A stretch of 64,000 nucleotides of DNA from Sphingobacteriaceae bacterium (GCA_029266635.1 JAQSWM010000004.1:186001-250000); one strand, 5' to 3'; positions 16,683 through 27,342 are shown, counted from the first letter of the stretch. Notes: generated from the sequence alone by a model not told the origin. Made by a program: numbers and translations.

Positions 16683-19166
16683 CTACTCCTTTTTTAAATA
16701 AACCCATCCCTTTAATACGGTTGAACCGCCGGTTTCCTTACGTGTGAGAACATAAAAGTATGTGCCATCTGCAAGGTTGCTCCCATCCCAATTATTTTGA
16801 TAATTGTTGGAGCGATAAACCTCATTTCCCCATCTGTTTAACACGATCAATTGAGAGCCGGGATATGCCTCCAGCCCTTTTAGCACAAACAAATCGTTCT
16901 TTCCATCTCCGTTCGGCGTGAAGATATTCGGGATATCTACGCTTCCATCCGATGCGATGACGAAGATTGCCACAGTGTCTGTGCAGCCGTTTTCGTGTGT
17001 GCGCATGAATTCGTATTTGCCCAATAAATTAAACCCGGTAATTGTGGTGGATGTTGAATTTGGTGCTGAAATATTAGCCTGTGATGGCGTGGTGCCAAGT
17101 TGCGCCCATGTGCCTAAGCCGCTGGCACTTACAGTAGCCGATGTAAATTGACGTATGATCTGGTCGGGTCCCGCATCCAGTATCCCTGCGAAGGAAGACA
17201 AGGACTTGATATTGTTGCAACCTAAACCTGAAGGTAAGGAATTGCATTCGATGAGCGGATCTGTTGGTGAAGCGGCATCAGGGTTGGTGGCGTCAGGATC
17301 AGTGAAGTCAGCCGGCCGGAGGATGCTTGTTGTCACTGTAATATCGCCGCCTGCCGGTGGCACAGGAACAGCACCGGAAATGAGAAAGGTTCGGGATGAG
17401 CCATTGGCCATGTCCAGAAACACATCGTAACCTGTCGTTGTGAGAACCGATGAACCAAGCACTGTATTCCCTGTGGTAGCCGAACTTGATACTTTCGCTA
17501 CAGTGAGTTCAGGAGGAAATTTAAAGCTAAATTTCGCCCCGCTTACATTGTCCGGACCGTTGTTTTTCACCAGCACGGTGTAGCTGATCGCTGTGCTTTT
17601 GCAATTCTTCAGCACGTCTATGCCTGTGATCTGCAAATCTGCTTCTCGGACGTCAAAGGTTAAGGTAGCAATTAATGGTGCCGCCGAAATGTACGACCAT
17701 GTGTCAAGCCCGGTTTCATCGCCGAATTCGGTTGGGCCAGCGCCCGATGTGCCCCACTTATGCCCATTAACAAAGCTGTTCAATCCAGATATGTTCTTCA
17801 GCGGATTTGACGGCGTACCGTTAATATCCACGGGCGTATCATCCCAATAAACACTGTTATCGGGAGAAGCAAAGCCGTTTGTACGGGTAAGCTTTAAGCC
17901 GTTTACGTTCCGCTCCACATCAAAAAATGGGAAATGTACTTCGCCTCCGTAGAGTACGATGTTGAGATTGGCTGAATAAGGAGTTGCGCCGCTGGAAGGC
18001 ACTTTAGTTCCGAGACCGTCCAGGCCATCCCACAATACCTGGTTCACTCCTGCATTTACAGTACCTGTCAATTTTCTGTCGATGGCATCATTAAATACTC
18101 CATTTCTGTTAACATCAACTGAAATTATATAGCTCCCATTCTTGTTAGCATTAAAACTAAAAACAGCGCCAAGTGGGTTTGTACCCATACGGTTTGCCGT
18201 ACCTTCAGTACCGTTAAATGCCACATTTGTAAGCGTTGGCACCAAAGGCGGGTCAAGCAGCCATGTTGTGCCTCCTCCCGGGATGTTTGCTGCAGAAGGA
18301 AGGTCGGAGGCAGGATTGTTAAAGAAAATTTTGTGGCTAACATCCGAATTGGTGTCGGGCAGCCGGGGATCGTGGATATTGGGATTTACAATGGTGTTCA
18401 CACTTTTGTAAGAAGGAGCACCGCTGGCATCCCGAAAGCCTTTGTTGTTTACAAAGAATGAAAATCCATTTCCCGCTTGTCCGTTATTGTCGAGCGTGTA
18501 CTGATAGCCATCTTTAGTGAGAACCTTGAAGACGCCATTAAATCCCACATCGAAAGTTCCAAGAATCCCTGTAAAGACGTTAGTGAAAACCCTGCCGGTG
18601 AGGAAAGCAGTATTAGTCACGTTTCTCACGGACACATCAAAAGCGGTGATGTACTGGCCACCGGGCTGGCTCCAGTTGGCATTAGAGGGAACAGGCACAG
18701 GATTTCCGCCGGCAGCCGCTCCACCACTTTGTGAGATAAAATCAATTTCCCAGACACCCTCCTGCCCCGCCAGAACCGGACGAACAAAAGGTGTATAGCC
18801 GCTGGCGTTGGGAAGTGGCCCGGCAAGCTCTTGTGCCCGGTTGGCAATGAATCCTATCGTTTGTGAATTTCCGCTCGAGTAAGTGTCGCCATTTGGAGCC
18901 CGAAGGTTGATAGTGCCGGCGCCAAAGCCCTGTGCGCTTGAACCTGTGTAAATAACCTCGCCCACCCGGGCATACACTTTCATTGTCCCCAGCGTAGGAA
19001 ATGGGTTCGATAAGTTTGGAACAGTGGTGGAAACCAGGAACGGTCTGTAGCCTCCGTTCGAATTGACTTCCTTACTGCCTTCAGCGAAGCATGGGAAGCT
19101 CGAACACGCAATCGCAAAAAGCAGAAGAAAAAACTGAAGGATAGATTTGCTGATGCGGGCAGACAT
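16683..19166 (-). CDS. Large secreted protein with gliding-motility-type C-terminal domain (CHU_C)
   Basis: An 827-aa protein: signal peptide, a long beta-rich, Gly/Asn/Thr-rich extracellular part, and a DUF11-like Ig domain around 540-640 (ISYTVLVKNNGPDNVSGAKF). The C-terminal domain at about 745-827 is of the CHU_C/type B sorting kind (IPNIFTPNGDGKNDLFVLKG, LIVLNRWGNEVYRS, NWDGSNLADGTYFYVL). Such proteins leave by the type IX secretion system and stay on the surface as adhesins. It is the first gene of the trio with PorP/SprF and OmpA-PD40, spaced 12 bases from the next. The ligand or surface it binds is unknown. Confidence 0.92.
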   Translation of the reverse strand: MSARISKSILQFFLLLFAIACSSFPCFAEGSKEVNSNGGYRPFLVSTTVPNLSNPFPTLGTMKVYARVGEVIYTGSSAQGFGAGTINLRAPNGDTYSSGNSQTIGFIANRAQELAGPLPNASGYTPFVRPVLAGQEGVWEIDFISQSGGAAAGGNPVPVPSNANWSQPGGQYITAFDVSVRNVTNTAFLTGRVFTNVFTGILGTFDVGFNGVFKVLTKDGYQYTLDNNGQAGNGFSFFVNNKGFRDASGAPSYKSVNTIVNPNIHDPRLPDTNSDVSHKIFFNNPASDLPSAANIPGGGTTWLLDPPLVPTLTNVAFNGTEGTANRMGTNPLGAVFSFNANKNGSYIISVDVNRNGVFNDAIDRKLTGTVNAGVNQVLWDGLDGLGTKVPSSGATPYSANLNIVLYGGEVHFPFFDVERNVNGLKLTRTNGFASPDNSVYWDDTPVDINGTPSNPLKNISGLNSFVNGHKWGTSGAGPTEFGDETGLDTWSYISAAPLIATLTFDVREADLQITGIDVLKNCKSTAISYTVLVKNNGPDNVSGAKFSFKFPPELTVAKVSSSATTGNTVLGSSVLTTTGYDVFLDMANGSSRTFLISGAVPVPPAGGDITVTTSILRPADFTDPDATNPDAASPTDPLIECNSLPSGLGCNNIKSLSSFAGILDAGPDQIIRQFTSATVSASGLGTWAQLGTTPSQANISAPNSTSTTITGFNLLGKYEFMRTHENGCTDTVAIFVIASDGSVDIPNIFTPNGDGKNDLFVLKGLEAYPGSQLIVLNRWGNEVYRSNNYQNNWDGSNLADGTYFYVLTRKETGGSTVLKGWVYLKKE

Positions 19167-19379
19167 GCAGGAATTAAAATTGAAAATTACGGAAAATTCT
19201 CATTGCGAGATAACAAAGCACCGTTTAACCTCCAAGATGGGGTTCGGTATAAAAAAATAGCTATATTTAGAACAATTCATTTCTGATGAACGGTCAGACA
19301 CAGGCTAAGAATGGCTCCCGGATAACCCGGTCAATTCGCAGCCTTGTTCACTCATACCAGTCACGAGGAAAGAAATACC

Positions 19380-20402
19380 ATGAAGCCGCACCAAACCAAC
19401 ATTTACGACATAGCTAAAGCTCTCAATATATCCAAGTCCACGGTTTCCAGGGCGCTAACTGGGCATGCCCAGGTAAGCGAAAAAACGAGAAAGGCTGTTC
19501 TTGAGCTGGCTGAGAAGATGGATTATGAACGAAATATGTTGTCCATTAACCTGATATCCAGGAAGACAAATTTGATCGGCGTAATCGTTCCGGAATTTAC
19601 TACCTCTTTTTTTCCTGAAGTTGTGATTGGACTGCAAGAAAAAGCAAGAAGCTATGGATACAATATCATCATTAGCCAATCTGATGAATGCTTTGCAACA
19701 GAGGTTGAAAACACAAAGATCATGCTTTCGAGCCAGGTTGATGGAGTAATTGCTTCTTTGACTAAGGACACACACACTTTTGAGCACTTTAAAATATTTC
19801 AGCGCAAAGGAATTCCTATCGTCTTCTTCAACCGCGTGTGCGAAGAAATGATGGTGCCCAAGGTAGTTATTAATGATTACGATGCGGCACTTACTGCTGT
19901 TGAACACCTGATAACCACCGGCAAGCGCCGTATTGCTCATTTAGCCGGACCTGAGACCTTGGCTACAAGTAAAAAACGGCTAAGAGGTTATTTAGATGCA
20001 TTGAGAAAACACAACATCGACATAGATGAGAACCTTATAATCCCGTATGATCTGACTGTAGGTAAAGTTAAGGTTCACGTAAAGCGGTTGATGAAGATGA
20101 AGCAGCGACCCGACGGTTTATTTGTTGTGAATGACCCGGCGGGCATTGAAGCGATTCAAACCATAAAAAAAATGAACCTTCGAATGCCGCAGGATATCGC
20201 CATTGTTGGATTCAGCAACGACTATGGTTCAGATCTTATTGAGCCGGGCCTTACAACAGTGGCGCAACCTAAAAAGCTTATGGGGAGCGTGGCTATGGAA
20301 TTGCTTTACAATCTCATCGACAAAGAAGTATCAGAATGGAAAGCTGTTACAGTAACGCTTGATGCCAAATTGATAATACGGAAATCCAGTTCTCTATCAT
20401 GA
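19380..20402 (+). CDS. LacI-family transcriptional regulator
   Basis: A 340-aa protein from the ATG at 19380, which has GAGGAAAG a few bases upstream; the frame also opens at 19344 but the helix-turn-helix begins right after 19380. It has a LacI HTH (NIYDIAKALNISKSTVSRAL, then hinge KMDYERN) and a periplasmic-binding-protein-like sensor (LIGVIVPEFTTSFFPEVVIG, VDGVIASLTKD, GFSNDYGSDLIEPGLTTVAQP). It is convergent with the large secreted-protein gene and probably represses the symporter-oxidoreductase operon on the minus strand. The palindrome at 27285-27296 is a candidate target. A TATATTTA box near 19261 may be its promoter. Confidence 0.93.
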   Translation: MKPHQTNIYDIAKALNISKSTVSRALTGHAQVSEKTRKAVLELAEKMDYERNMLSINLISRKTNLIGVIVPEFTTSFFPEVVIGLQEKARSYGYNIIISQSDECFATEVENTKIMLSSQVDGVIASLTKDTHTFEHFKIFQRKGIPIVFFNRVCEEMMVPKVVINDYDAALTAVEHLITTGKRRIAHLAGPETLATSKKRLRGYLDALRKHNIDIDENLIIPYDLTVGKVKVHVKRLMKMKQRPDGLFVVNDPAGIEAIQTIKKMNLRMPQDIAIVGFSNDYGSDLIEPGLTTVAQPKKLMGSVAMELLYNLIDKEVSEWKAVTVTLDAKLIIRKSSSLS

Positions 20403-20412
20403 AACCAACCCG

Positions 20413-23229
20413 CTAGAGCACCAGGGTCATTACTTCTGTGGTCGATTTCTCTCCTTTTAAGTTAACACCTTCAATCTTGTATTCGAATGCCTTTCCACTT
20501 GCGGGCAAAGCAATGCTAAATTCAAATGGATAATTGGTGTCATTAACCTCCTGCCACTTATCGTTTTCTTTGTAAGATAGTTTCGCCGATTTTAAATCTC
20601 TTTCACTCGCTTCCATCCAGATATAGCTGCTAGTAAAGTCTTTACCCATGCTTATTACCATCCCCGTAACTTTCCCCAAGGGAGTTTCTTTGGTGAGGTA
20701 ACTTTTTTCAGATAAGGGCTTTGACGGCGCAAAAACCTCGTCCTGAAATCTGGGTTTTACTTTTATTCCGTCTACAGACAAAGCGGTAATCCCGCGGCTG
20801 CTTAGCGGAAGGTTAATTATGCCATTAACCATAGTTGTTTCCTTTGCCGGAACATTATTGTACCACACCTTCACTTTATAAGTCACATCTCCCGAAAATG
20901 GCACAACATCGGGATTCAAGCGAATATGGAGATCCTGCTTCTGGTCAGACTGGTTCATAAATGCCAGATATAGCTTATTGTTTCCGTAACCGGCAATGTA
21001 ATTTGCTTGTATAGTGCCTGTTTTCAGCAGGTTTGCAGGCAGCCAGGGCTGTACATTCTTGTCACCGTAAAACTCTCCTGTCCTGTCGCCATAGACCTTG
21101 CTTTGAAGGTAAGCATAGCCTTGTGCATATTGGTCGGGGAAGTTAATATGCTTACGGGAAGCGGTAATAGCATCCGAAATCAAGTAATCTGTAACCAAAG
21201 CGATTTGTGGCCACACGTGATTATAGTAAATGGTGTTGTAAGTTATATCCCATAATTCGCGATACACATAATCAGGCCGCTGGTTTATCGTGGTGTATTC
21301 TCCGTTAATAGCATATCCGGGATAATTCGCATACCGGCCTACAATAGCTGAACGGGCTATGTCTTTAAGAAACCCATCATTTGTGTAATAAGCCAAACGT
21401 AACATGTATGGTGCAAAATGAGCCAGAAAGAGTGCCCGGTTAATTTCGTACGTAGTAGTAGATTCAGGAACAAGCCCGACCTGAGAGAGCCTCCACGCGG
21501 GAACGCTTTGTTCAGCCACCTGCATTGGCTTTATTTCTTTATTAAACCGATTTTGATAGGCATAAGCTCCTACTGTGTCTCCCTTGTTAATCGTAATATT
21601 CCGCTGGGGAATCTGAGGCTGCAACCACACAAAATTCACAAATAAGCGGGCTCCCTTAACTGCCGCGTCAAGGTATTTTTCATCGTTTGTTTCCTCGTAT
21701 AGCTCTATTAAATCAACCCATTTTGGAGTCCAGCTGGTGGGGAAACGTTCGCCGGATTCAATCTGTACATCACTGAAATCCGTCTGCAGCTTGTTGATGC
21801 GTGTTTCGATATATTCGTCTGCACCTGCTTTCGCCCTATCCAGGTACTCTTTACCACTTCCCATGCGATATAATGCCAGGGAATTTTGCCAGGTAGAGCC
21901 GCTTGTTACTTTTTCGAGATTAAGCACTCTCGACTTGCCAAAAAGACTCACTGCATAATCCTTAAACACAGTGGAACGTTTCTTTGAAATATCATACAAA
22001 GCAGCCAGTTCTGACACATTTGCTGCTGGTCCCTTCATGCTTCTCGACGGGCTTTGAACTTTTGCTATGGTATCCAGTGCAAAAAGGTACTTTTCACGCG
22101 ACATTAAGTACTCGATCATCGGCAATGCCCTGTGCCTGTAGATCTGTTCATCATCAGTAAGGATCGCCAGGGAAAGAGGATGTAAAGCCGAGACATTTTT
22201 TACAGTATTGGGCACGTCGCTTGTGTAATCAGAACCTTTATATTCGGCAACCCATCCGCCAAAGCGATCGTCCATAGCAAAACGGACCATGTTTTCGAGG
22301 GTTTCATTTAAAGAGCAAGTCGCATTTTTTCTGACATCATGAAATCCAAAAATGTGCTGCGCCATATATTGGTAAGTGTTAAACACAGGTTCATTTCGGA
22401 AAATAAGCCGAAAGTTGAAGCTGTACACATCCGATTTCTTGAACTTTGAATTAGCCAGGCCTAAAACCGGCGAGAATATCATGGGCTGTGCATTACCTGC
22501 CTGGTTCCTCAACATTACGCCGAATCGAGAATTCTTAAGCGTAGCGAAGCGAAAAGGCACTTCCGACGGATCGGCAATGACACCGATTGTATGTTTATTT
22601 GTATTAACCAGTACCGATGGCAGGGAGCACATGTTCTCTGTGGACAGAAACGATTTATAAGGAAAGCGCTTTTCCTGCCAGATAAATGGCTGCCAGATTT
22701 CATCAAAGCCACTCTGCTTTATTTCAGGCGCTCCGCTATAACCAACAGAATAGAAGCCCTCCTCTTTTGCCTTCAATTCAAACCTGATCTTCGGATCTTC
22801 TTTTCCGGCAGGCAATAAAAGTTCGGCAGATAAGTCAAACCGCGGATGAGGCGAGAACTTCCAGATTAGTTTATTTTGTTTAATGGTTCCGCCAGAAGCT
22901 TTCATTAAAACAGAATTGCCGGCTTCAAAATAGTTAGCTGACCAGGTTTTAGATGGCGGAAGGTTCCACACGTTAGCCCTGTACCCCAACGAATTATCCA
23001 CAGGCGTTTTCACCACAGGCGTATCATCGCGATAAAGCACTGTAAACAAGGGTGAAAAGATTTGCGCTGCGGATGTTTTCTTCAAAACAATTACAGCAGA
23101 ACCATCGCTTTGCAGCTTCACTTTATACAGATCGTTTTCAATTTCAGTTGTACTCTGGCCAACGCAAACTCCGGCAAGCCCGGTGAAAACAAGTATGAAC
23201 AACAACGATAATTTGTGTTTGGAAATCAT
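20413..23229 (-). CDS. Large secreted protein, probable (alpha/alpha)-barrel carbohydrate-active enzyme, family not recognised
   Basis: A 938-aa protein with signal peptide (ending CVGQ). I cannot name the family. The first 270 residues look beta-sandwich-like (EIENDLYKVKLQSDGSAVIVL). Residues about 300-700 are helix-rich with repeated aromatic/Asp patterns (DDRFGGWVAEYKGSDY, WTPKWVDLIELYEETND, YYNHVWPQIALVTDYLI), as in alpha/alpha toroid glycosidases and lyases. The C-terminal 230 residues are beta-rich again with an Ig-like end. Last gene of the operon symporter - FAD oxidoreductase - this gene, 17 bases behind the oxidoreductase. The layout suggests an extracellular or periplasmic enzyme releasing the substrate imported by the symporter. 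This is inference. Confidence 0.75.
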   Translation of the reverse strand: MISKHKLSLLFILVFTGLAGVCVGQSTTEIENDLYKVKLQSDGSAVIVLKKTSAAQIFSPLFTVLYRDDTPVVKTPVDNSLGYRANVWNLPPSKTWSANYFEAGNSVLMKASGGTIKQNKLIWKFSPHPRFDLSAELLLPAGKEDPKIRFELKAKEEGFYSVGYSGAPEIKQSGFDEIWQPFIWQEKRFPYKSFLSTENMCSLPSVLVNTNKHTIGVIADPSEVPFRFATLKNSRFGVMLRNQAGNAQPMIFSPVLGLANSKFKKSDVYSFNFRLIFRNEPVFNTYQYMAQHIFGFHDVRKNATCSLNETLENMVRFAMDDRFGGWVAEYKGSDYTSDVPNTVKNVSALHPLSLAILTDDEQIYRHRALPMIEYLMSREKYLFALDTIAKVQSPSRSMKGPAANVSELAALYDISKKRSTVFKDYAVSLFGKSRVLNLEKVTSGSTWQNSLALYRMGSGKEYLDRAKAGADEYIETRINKLQTDFSDVQIESGERFPTSWTPKWVDLIELYEETNDEKYLDAAVKGARLFVNFVWLQPQIPQRNITINKGDTVGAYAYQNRFNKEIKPMQVAEQSVPAWRLSQVGLVPESTTTYEINRALFLAHFAPYMLRLAYYTNDGFLKDIARSAIVGRYANYPGYAINGEYTTINQRPDYVYRELWDITYNTIYYNHVWPQIALVTDYLISDAITASRKHINFPDQYAQGYAYLQSKVYGDRTGEFYGDKNVQPWLPANLLKTGTIQANYIAGYGNNKLYLAFMNQSDQKQDLHIRLNPDVVPFSGDVTYKVKVWYNNVPAKETTMVNGIINLPLSSRGITALSVDGIKVKPRFQDEVFAPSKPLSEKSYLTKETPLGKVTGMVISMGKDFTSSYIWMEASERDLKSAKLSYKENDKWQEVNDTNYPFEFSIALPASGKAFEYKIEGVNLKGEKSTTEVMTLVL

Positions 23230-23246
23230 GTACTTGGGTTTATGTC

Positions 23247-25523
23247 TTAAAAAATTTGCACCTCAAATAGTGCAGCAGGCGCATTTGCCGACGGGTGTGT
23301 TAAATAAATGCTCAGTGTATCTGTGATTACCGGCTCCTTGAGAAATATCTGGTTAACCGTCTGATAATTGTTTGTCGTTTGGAAAAGGGTCTCTCCCGAG
23401 GCATCGCATATTTTATACTCTCTCACCGAATGTGGCACAACCCGTTCCGGATGCACTCTCAATGTAGATTCCAACGGATGATCAAAATCAGAATCAAAAA
23501 ACATAGTTATCTTTTCAATCCGCGTTTTCTCAGGCCAGTTTAAGGTAAGGCAAGGTGAGGGATCATCCTGCGCTGCTACCCAAGCATTTGATCCTGTAGT
23601 TGGGCGAAAAACACCGTTGGTTACATTTTCAACCTTATACGGCTCAAGTGCGGGAGTGATTTGAAACGCAAGGTTTTGCAGGGCGGGACGGCGTGAAGGC
23701 ACCCAAAATTCAAAGGTGTCCACTCCTATCCCATCGGGCGGGGATTGTATTCCGCTTGTGGCAACTGCTTTGTTGTATCTGTTCATTATCATCATTGTTC
23801 CGGTAAGAAACATTTTACTGGTTTGAACAGCAACCAACTCGTTTTTCAGCAAGCAGATAAATGCATATTGCTGTGAGGCGACGGCTTCTGGGAAATCTAC
23901 TTCCACTTCATTTAAGCCCGCTTTGAGATCAATTTCTCTTGTAGCTAATATTTTTTCAGGAGTAAAATTCCCTACCCTGTTGCTAAGCCGTAACTGGACC
24001 ACTACCCTTGTGTTTTCGTCTGCATTGAGCTGCAGTGAAATTTTAAAGCCAGTGTTCGGCGCCAAAGGAATGAGCTGAGCTGTTGAATATTCCAGTTTTT
24101 GCCAGTCGCCCTGGAAAGGAAGACATCCAAGCATAAACTCGCTGCTTGCTTTCAATTCCGCCTTGTGTGCCAGGTTAGTTGCTTCGGGGCTTATGTTAGG
24201 GATGTAATGTCCCTGTTGCAACAATTCCTGTTGAAAGTCTTTCATGAAAGGTGAGTCAACAAGCTGCGACGGTGTCAGGTTATTCTTAAAACAGTATTGC
24301 GTTCCTAAACCAATTACCTGGGCAGAATAAGCGCTTGTTGCCATCACCCGCGACGATCCGAAGGCAACGTGCGAAGTGCTGATGATCCTCCCTGCCAACC
24401 AAAGGTTTTTTATATTCTTACTGTAAAGGCACCGCAGTGGAATTTGATAAATGCCTTTTGAATGCCATTGGTTACATCCGGGACGGTCACTAAAAACACC
24501 GTCTGCGGGATGAAGATCTAATGCCCAGCCTCCATAAGATACGGCATCAAAGTGCTCGCGTTGTTCAATAACGTCTTTTTGAGAAAGCATATAATCGCCT
24601 TCAAACCTCCGGCTCTCCCGCTTCCCTGGAATGGCGCCCACCCATTCGAGCGTCAGGTTTTCAGCTTCGGGATATTTGCCGGAGTTTTTTACGTAATCCC
24701 AGATACCATAAATAACCTTCCACAACTCCCACTTTATTTCTTCCGTCTGATGGACGGTATCCAATCTTCCGCCGTACTCAAGCCACCAAAGCTTACATCC
24801 ATGGTCGTCAATATCATAAGACCGATATTTAACAATATCCGATACCTCCTTCAACGCATAAGAAGGTGCCGTAAACGTTACCGGCCTTCCCATATCTTTG
24901 CTATAGAAGTAAATGGAATGGCCCAGGAGCTCGCCGTATTCCAAATCGGGGGCAAATCCTTCGTCAAATTCCTCTTTTGATTCTGCACCCATCCTGAAAG
25001 CTGCACCTGCCTGAAAAGCTACAATGCCATCCCCTGAAGCATCGCAGAAATAGGGAGCTTGTAGAATATATTTTGTAGAATTCTGGCTGCAGAAGGCAAT
25101 TACCGATTCTATATGGTCGGGCGACGACTTAATTACTTCGTAAGCTGCTGTGTTTAACAACAGCGTTATATTTCGCTCTTCTTTAACTTTCTCCAGAATG
25201 ATGGTATCTAATAAGATTGCATTTCCATCCGGATTTCTGTACATGTTTTCAATAAGTATCTCATTCAATACTCCTCCCTCTCTCGACCACCGGTTGTTAT
25301 TTCCCATACTTGAGGTCGCACCCAATATCCACAAGCGCACTTCGCTGGATGCATTGCCCCCTAAAACCGGCCGATCTTGTACCAGTACAACTTCCAACCC
25401 CTCCCTTGCCGCTGCAATTGCCGCACAGGTGCCCGCCATTCCGCCGCCTACAATCACCAGTTGTGCTTGCAGGATAACTTCTTTAGACGAACGCCCTGCA
25501 GGCGAAAATTCATTCTTAATCAT
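23247..25523 (-). CDS. FAD-dependent oxidoreductase with C-terminal beta-sandwich
   Basis: A 758-aa protein. The N-terminal Rossmann FAD site is IVGGGMAGTCAAIAAAREG (about 23-41), followed by VLVQDRPVLGGNASSEVR, the signature of the FAD_oxidored group. The FAD domain continues to about 430 (FCDASGDGIVAFQAGA, LWLAGRIISTSHVAFGSSR). Residues about 460-758 form beta-rich modules that look like discoidin/carbohydrate-binding folds (WPEKTRIEKITMFFDSDFDHP). No signal peptide, so cytosolic. The family occurs in sugar and uronate catabolic loci, where it is thought to oxidise a sugar derivative; the actual substrate is unknown. Its ATG overlaps the symporter stop by 8 bases. Confidence 0.88.
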   Translation of the reverse strand: MIKNEFSPAGRSSKEVILQAQLVIVGGGMAGTCAAIAAAREGLEVVLVQDRPVLGGNASSEVRLWILGATSSMGNNNRWSREGGVLNEILIENMYRNPDGNAILLDTIILEKVKEERNITLLLNTAAYEVIKSSPDHIESVIAFCSQNSTKYILQAPYFCDASGDGIVAFQAGAAFRMGAESKEEFDEGFAPDLEYGELLGHSIYFYSKDMGRPVTFTAPSYALKEVSDIVKYRSYDIDDHGCKLWWLEYGGRLDTVHQTEEIKWELWKVIYGIWDYVKNSGKYPEAENLTLEWVGAIPGKRESRRFEGDYMLSQKDVIEQREHFDAVSYGGWALDLHPADGVFSDRPGCNQWHSKGIYQIPLRCLYSKNIKNLWLAGRIISTSHVAFGSSRVMATSAYSAQVIGLGTQYCFKNNLTPSQLVDSPFMKDFQQELLQQGHYIPNISPEATNLAHKAELKASSEFMLGCLPFQGDWQKLEYSTAQLIPLAPNTGFKISLQLNADENTRVVVQLRLSNRVGNFTPEKILATREIDLKAGLNEVEVDFPEAVASQQYAFICLLKNELVAVQTSKMFLTGTMMIMNRYNKAVATSGIQSPPDGIGVDTFEFWVPSRRPALQNLAFQITPALEPYKVENVTNGVFRPTTGSNAWVAAQDDPSPCLTLNWPEKTRIEKITMFFDSDFDHPLESTLRVHPERVVPHSVREYKICDASGETLFQTTNNYQTVNQIFLKEPVITDTLSIYLTHPSANAPAALFEVQIF

Positions 25524-27243
25524 TTATGTTATGTATTCGCTTGTTTGTTGATGAAGGGTTGGAGATAATGATTTTTGTAGATGCCCGCCACGGGATATAG
25601 CCCAATAGCAGGATTACAGCAGCTATGGAGAGCAGCAGAGGTAAGTTGTCCTCTGTGATAAAACCCAATGCAATGAGTAAAAGAGAAGTGAATGCTAGTG
25701 CGAAAGCAATTACCTGCAGGCCAAATTTATTTTGACGGGCTGTCTCTGTGATTTCTTCATCACTTAGGTTATGATTCACATTAGCTCTCGTTGCCTTTGT
25801 TTGCTGATACTGCAAGAACTCAGGGCTAACAGATTTTTTAAACCACGCACGGGCTTCAAAAACGACCAGTAAAAATAAAGGCACACACACACCCACCAGC
25901 ATTTCTTCTGCCCGGCTCAGTTTAAAGTCAATAAGGAACGGTAATACTATTTTAAAAATAAGGTTAATTATCAGGCTGACATAAGTGATGACAAGCGTGG
26001 CCCGTCCGGTAAGCGATTTAGAAAACAAGGCCCAAATAGGAGGCGCCAGGATCGGGCCACCGGTTATGGCACCAACGCTAATAATCACGTTAACCAACCC
26101 GCCGATGTAAGGAACAAGCAAAGCAATGATTATCATACCTAACCCAAACAGCCACGATGAGATCCTTGCCACGCCCATTAGCTTACGGTCATTTGCAGCA
26201 GGGTTAATAATCCCTTTGTAGATGTCGTTAGTGAATACGGCCGAGACAACATTAAGCGTAGTATTAGCAGATGCGGATGTAGAGAAATACATCCCGGTAA
26301 GCATTAAGCCCATCAAACCCGGCGGCAACACGAGTTTACAAATCTCCAGATAGGCATTTTCAGTATCAAGCCCGGTTAAAGAGGGATTAATAGTTTTGTA
26401 AATCATCGGAGGCAACATCCACAACACAGGGCTGATTAAATATAAACCCGCAAACAGGAAAGCAACTTTCTTTGCTGCTTTCGGACTGCTTACACTCGTA
26501 TAGCGCTGAACAAAAGTCCAGTTACCGCCAATATAGAAGATGTGGTAGAGGGTGAATGCAAATACAAATCCTAAGGTAAACTCTCCGTTTATCAGATTAA
26601 AAAAACCTTCCTGGGCATTTGCCTCAAACTTCGCCAGTCCTCCCGCTGCATCTAATGATAGCGGAAGAATAATCAGAACGGCAGCTGTTAATATCACAAA
26701 TTGCAGAATGTCTGTAACCATTACTGCCCATAAACCTCCCACGGCCGTGTAGGCGATCATAAATAAGCCCAGCACTATTGTAGAAGGAATTAGCGGATAC
26801 CCAAGTGATGCGCTCACTAGTTTAGCTACAGGATATAATACAGTTCCCTTGATGAACAGGGAGACAAGCATGAAAATATAGATGTATGTCTTCTGTACTG
26901 TTGCGCCCAGGCGTTCTTTGATAAATTCCGCCGCTGTAAGGTTACCGGTAGCTTTCCAAAGAGGCGCAATGTAAAGCCCGCTGATCAATGCGCCAATGCA
27001 CATAGTCCACTGGATTGTGATAGCAACCCATCCGTAGTTATAAGCGATTGACCCCCAGGCAACAAAGGTGCCTGCAGAGAAGAAACTCATAAAAAGCGAT
27101 AAACCTCCAATCACCCACGGAACAGCCTCGCCTCCGGCAAAAAATGATTTTAGGTTTTTGCCTGTGCGGGCGAAAACAAGCCCAATGCAAAGTACAAACG
27201 CGGAGAAAACAAAAATTACAATAGTATCTATCGGGGAGTTCAT
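25516..27243 (-). CDS. Sodium:solute symporter (SSS family)
   Basis: A 575-aa integral membrane protein with about 13-14 hydrophobic segments. SSS hallmarks: IVIFVFSAFVLCIGLVFARTGK at the N-terminus, FFAGGEAVPWVIGGLSLFMS with the Na+-site region, AAEFIKERLGA, YTAVGGLWAVMVTDILQF, and FSTSASANTTLNVVSAVFTNDIY. Members import sugars, organic acids or amino acids with Na+. Sugar or uronate import is the most likely role because the operon contains a LacI neighbour, an FAD oxidoreductase and a secreted enzyme candidate. First gene of the operon; ATG at 27243, with two palindromes in the 120 bases upstream. Confidence 0.92.
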   Translation of the reverse strand: MNSPIDTIVIFVFSAFVLCIGLVFARTGKNLKSFFAGGEAVPWVIGGLSLFMSFFSAGTFVAWGSIAYNYGWVAITIQWTMCIGALISGLYIAPLWKATGNLTAAEFIKERLGATVQKTYIYIFMLVSLFIKGTVLYPVAKLVSASLGYPLIPSTIVLGLFMIAYTAVGGLWAVMVTDILQFVILTAAVLIILPLSLDAAGGLAKFEANAQEGFFNLINGEFTLGFVFAFTLYHIFYIGGNWTFVQRYTSVSSPKAAKKVAFLFAGLYLISPVLWMLPPMIYKTINPSLTGLDTENAYLEICKLVLPPGLMGLMLTGMYFSTSASANTTLNVVSAVFTNDIYKGIINPAANDRKLMGVARISSWLFGLGMIIIALLVPYIGGLVNVIISVGAITGGPILAPPIWALFSKSLTGRATLVITYVSLIINLIFKIVLPFLIDFKLSRAEEMLVGVCVPLFLLVVFEARAWFKKSVSPEFLQYQQTKATRANVNHNLSDEEITETARQNKFGLQVIAFALAFTSLLLIALGFITEDNLPLLLSIAAVILLLGYIPWRASTKIIISNPSSTNKRIHNIND

Positions 27244-27284
27244 TTAGAAATCAGGGCAGGTTATTGCGCATTGCAAAGAAGATA

Positions 27285-27296
27285 ATTCGATCGAAT
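27285..27296. promoter_or_regulatory. Palindromic operator candidate for the LacI-type regulator
   Basis: ATTCGATCGAAT is a perfect 12-bp palindrome with a central CG, the usual shape of LacI-family operators. It lies 42 bases upstream of the symporter start. The assignment to the regulator at 19380 is inference from context. Confidence 0.45.
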
Positions 27297-27342
27297 AAAT
27301 GAAAGGTTGAATCTCTTTTCAGAGACGCAACCTCTCGGGGAT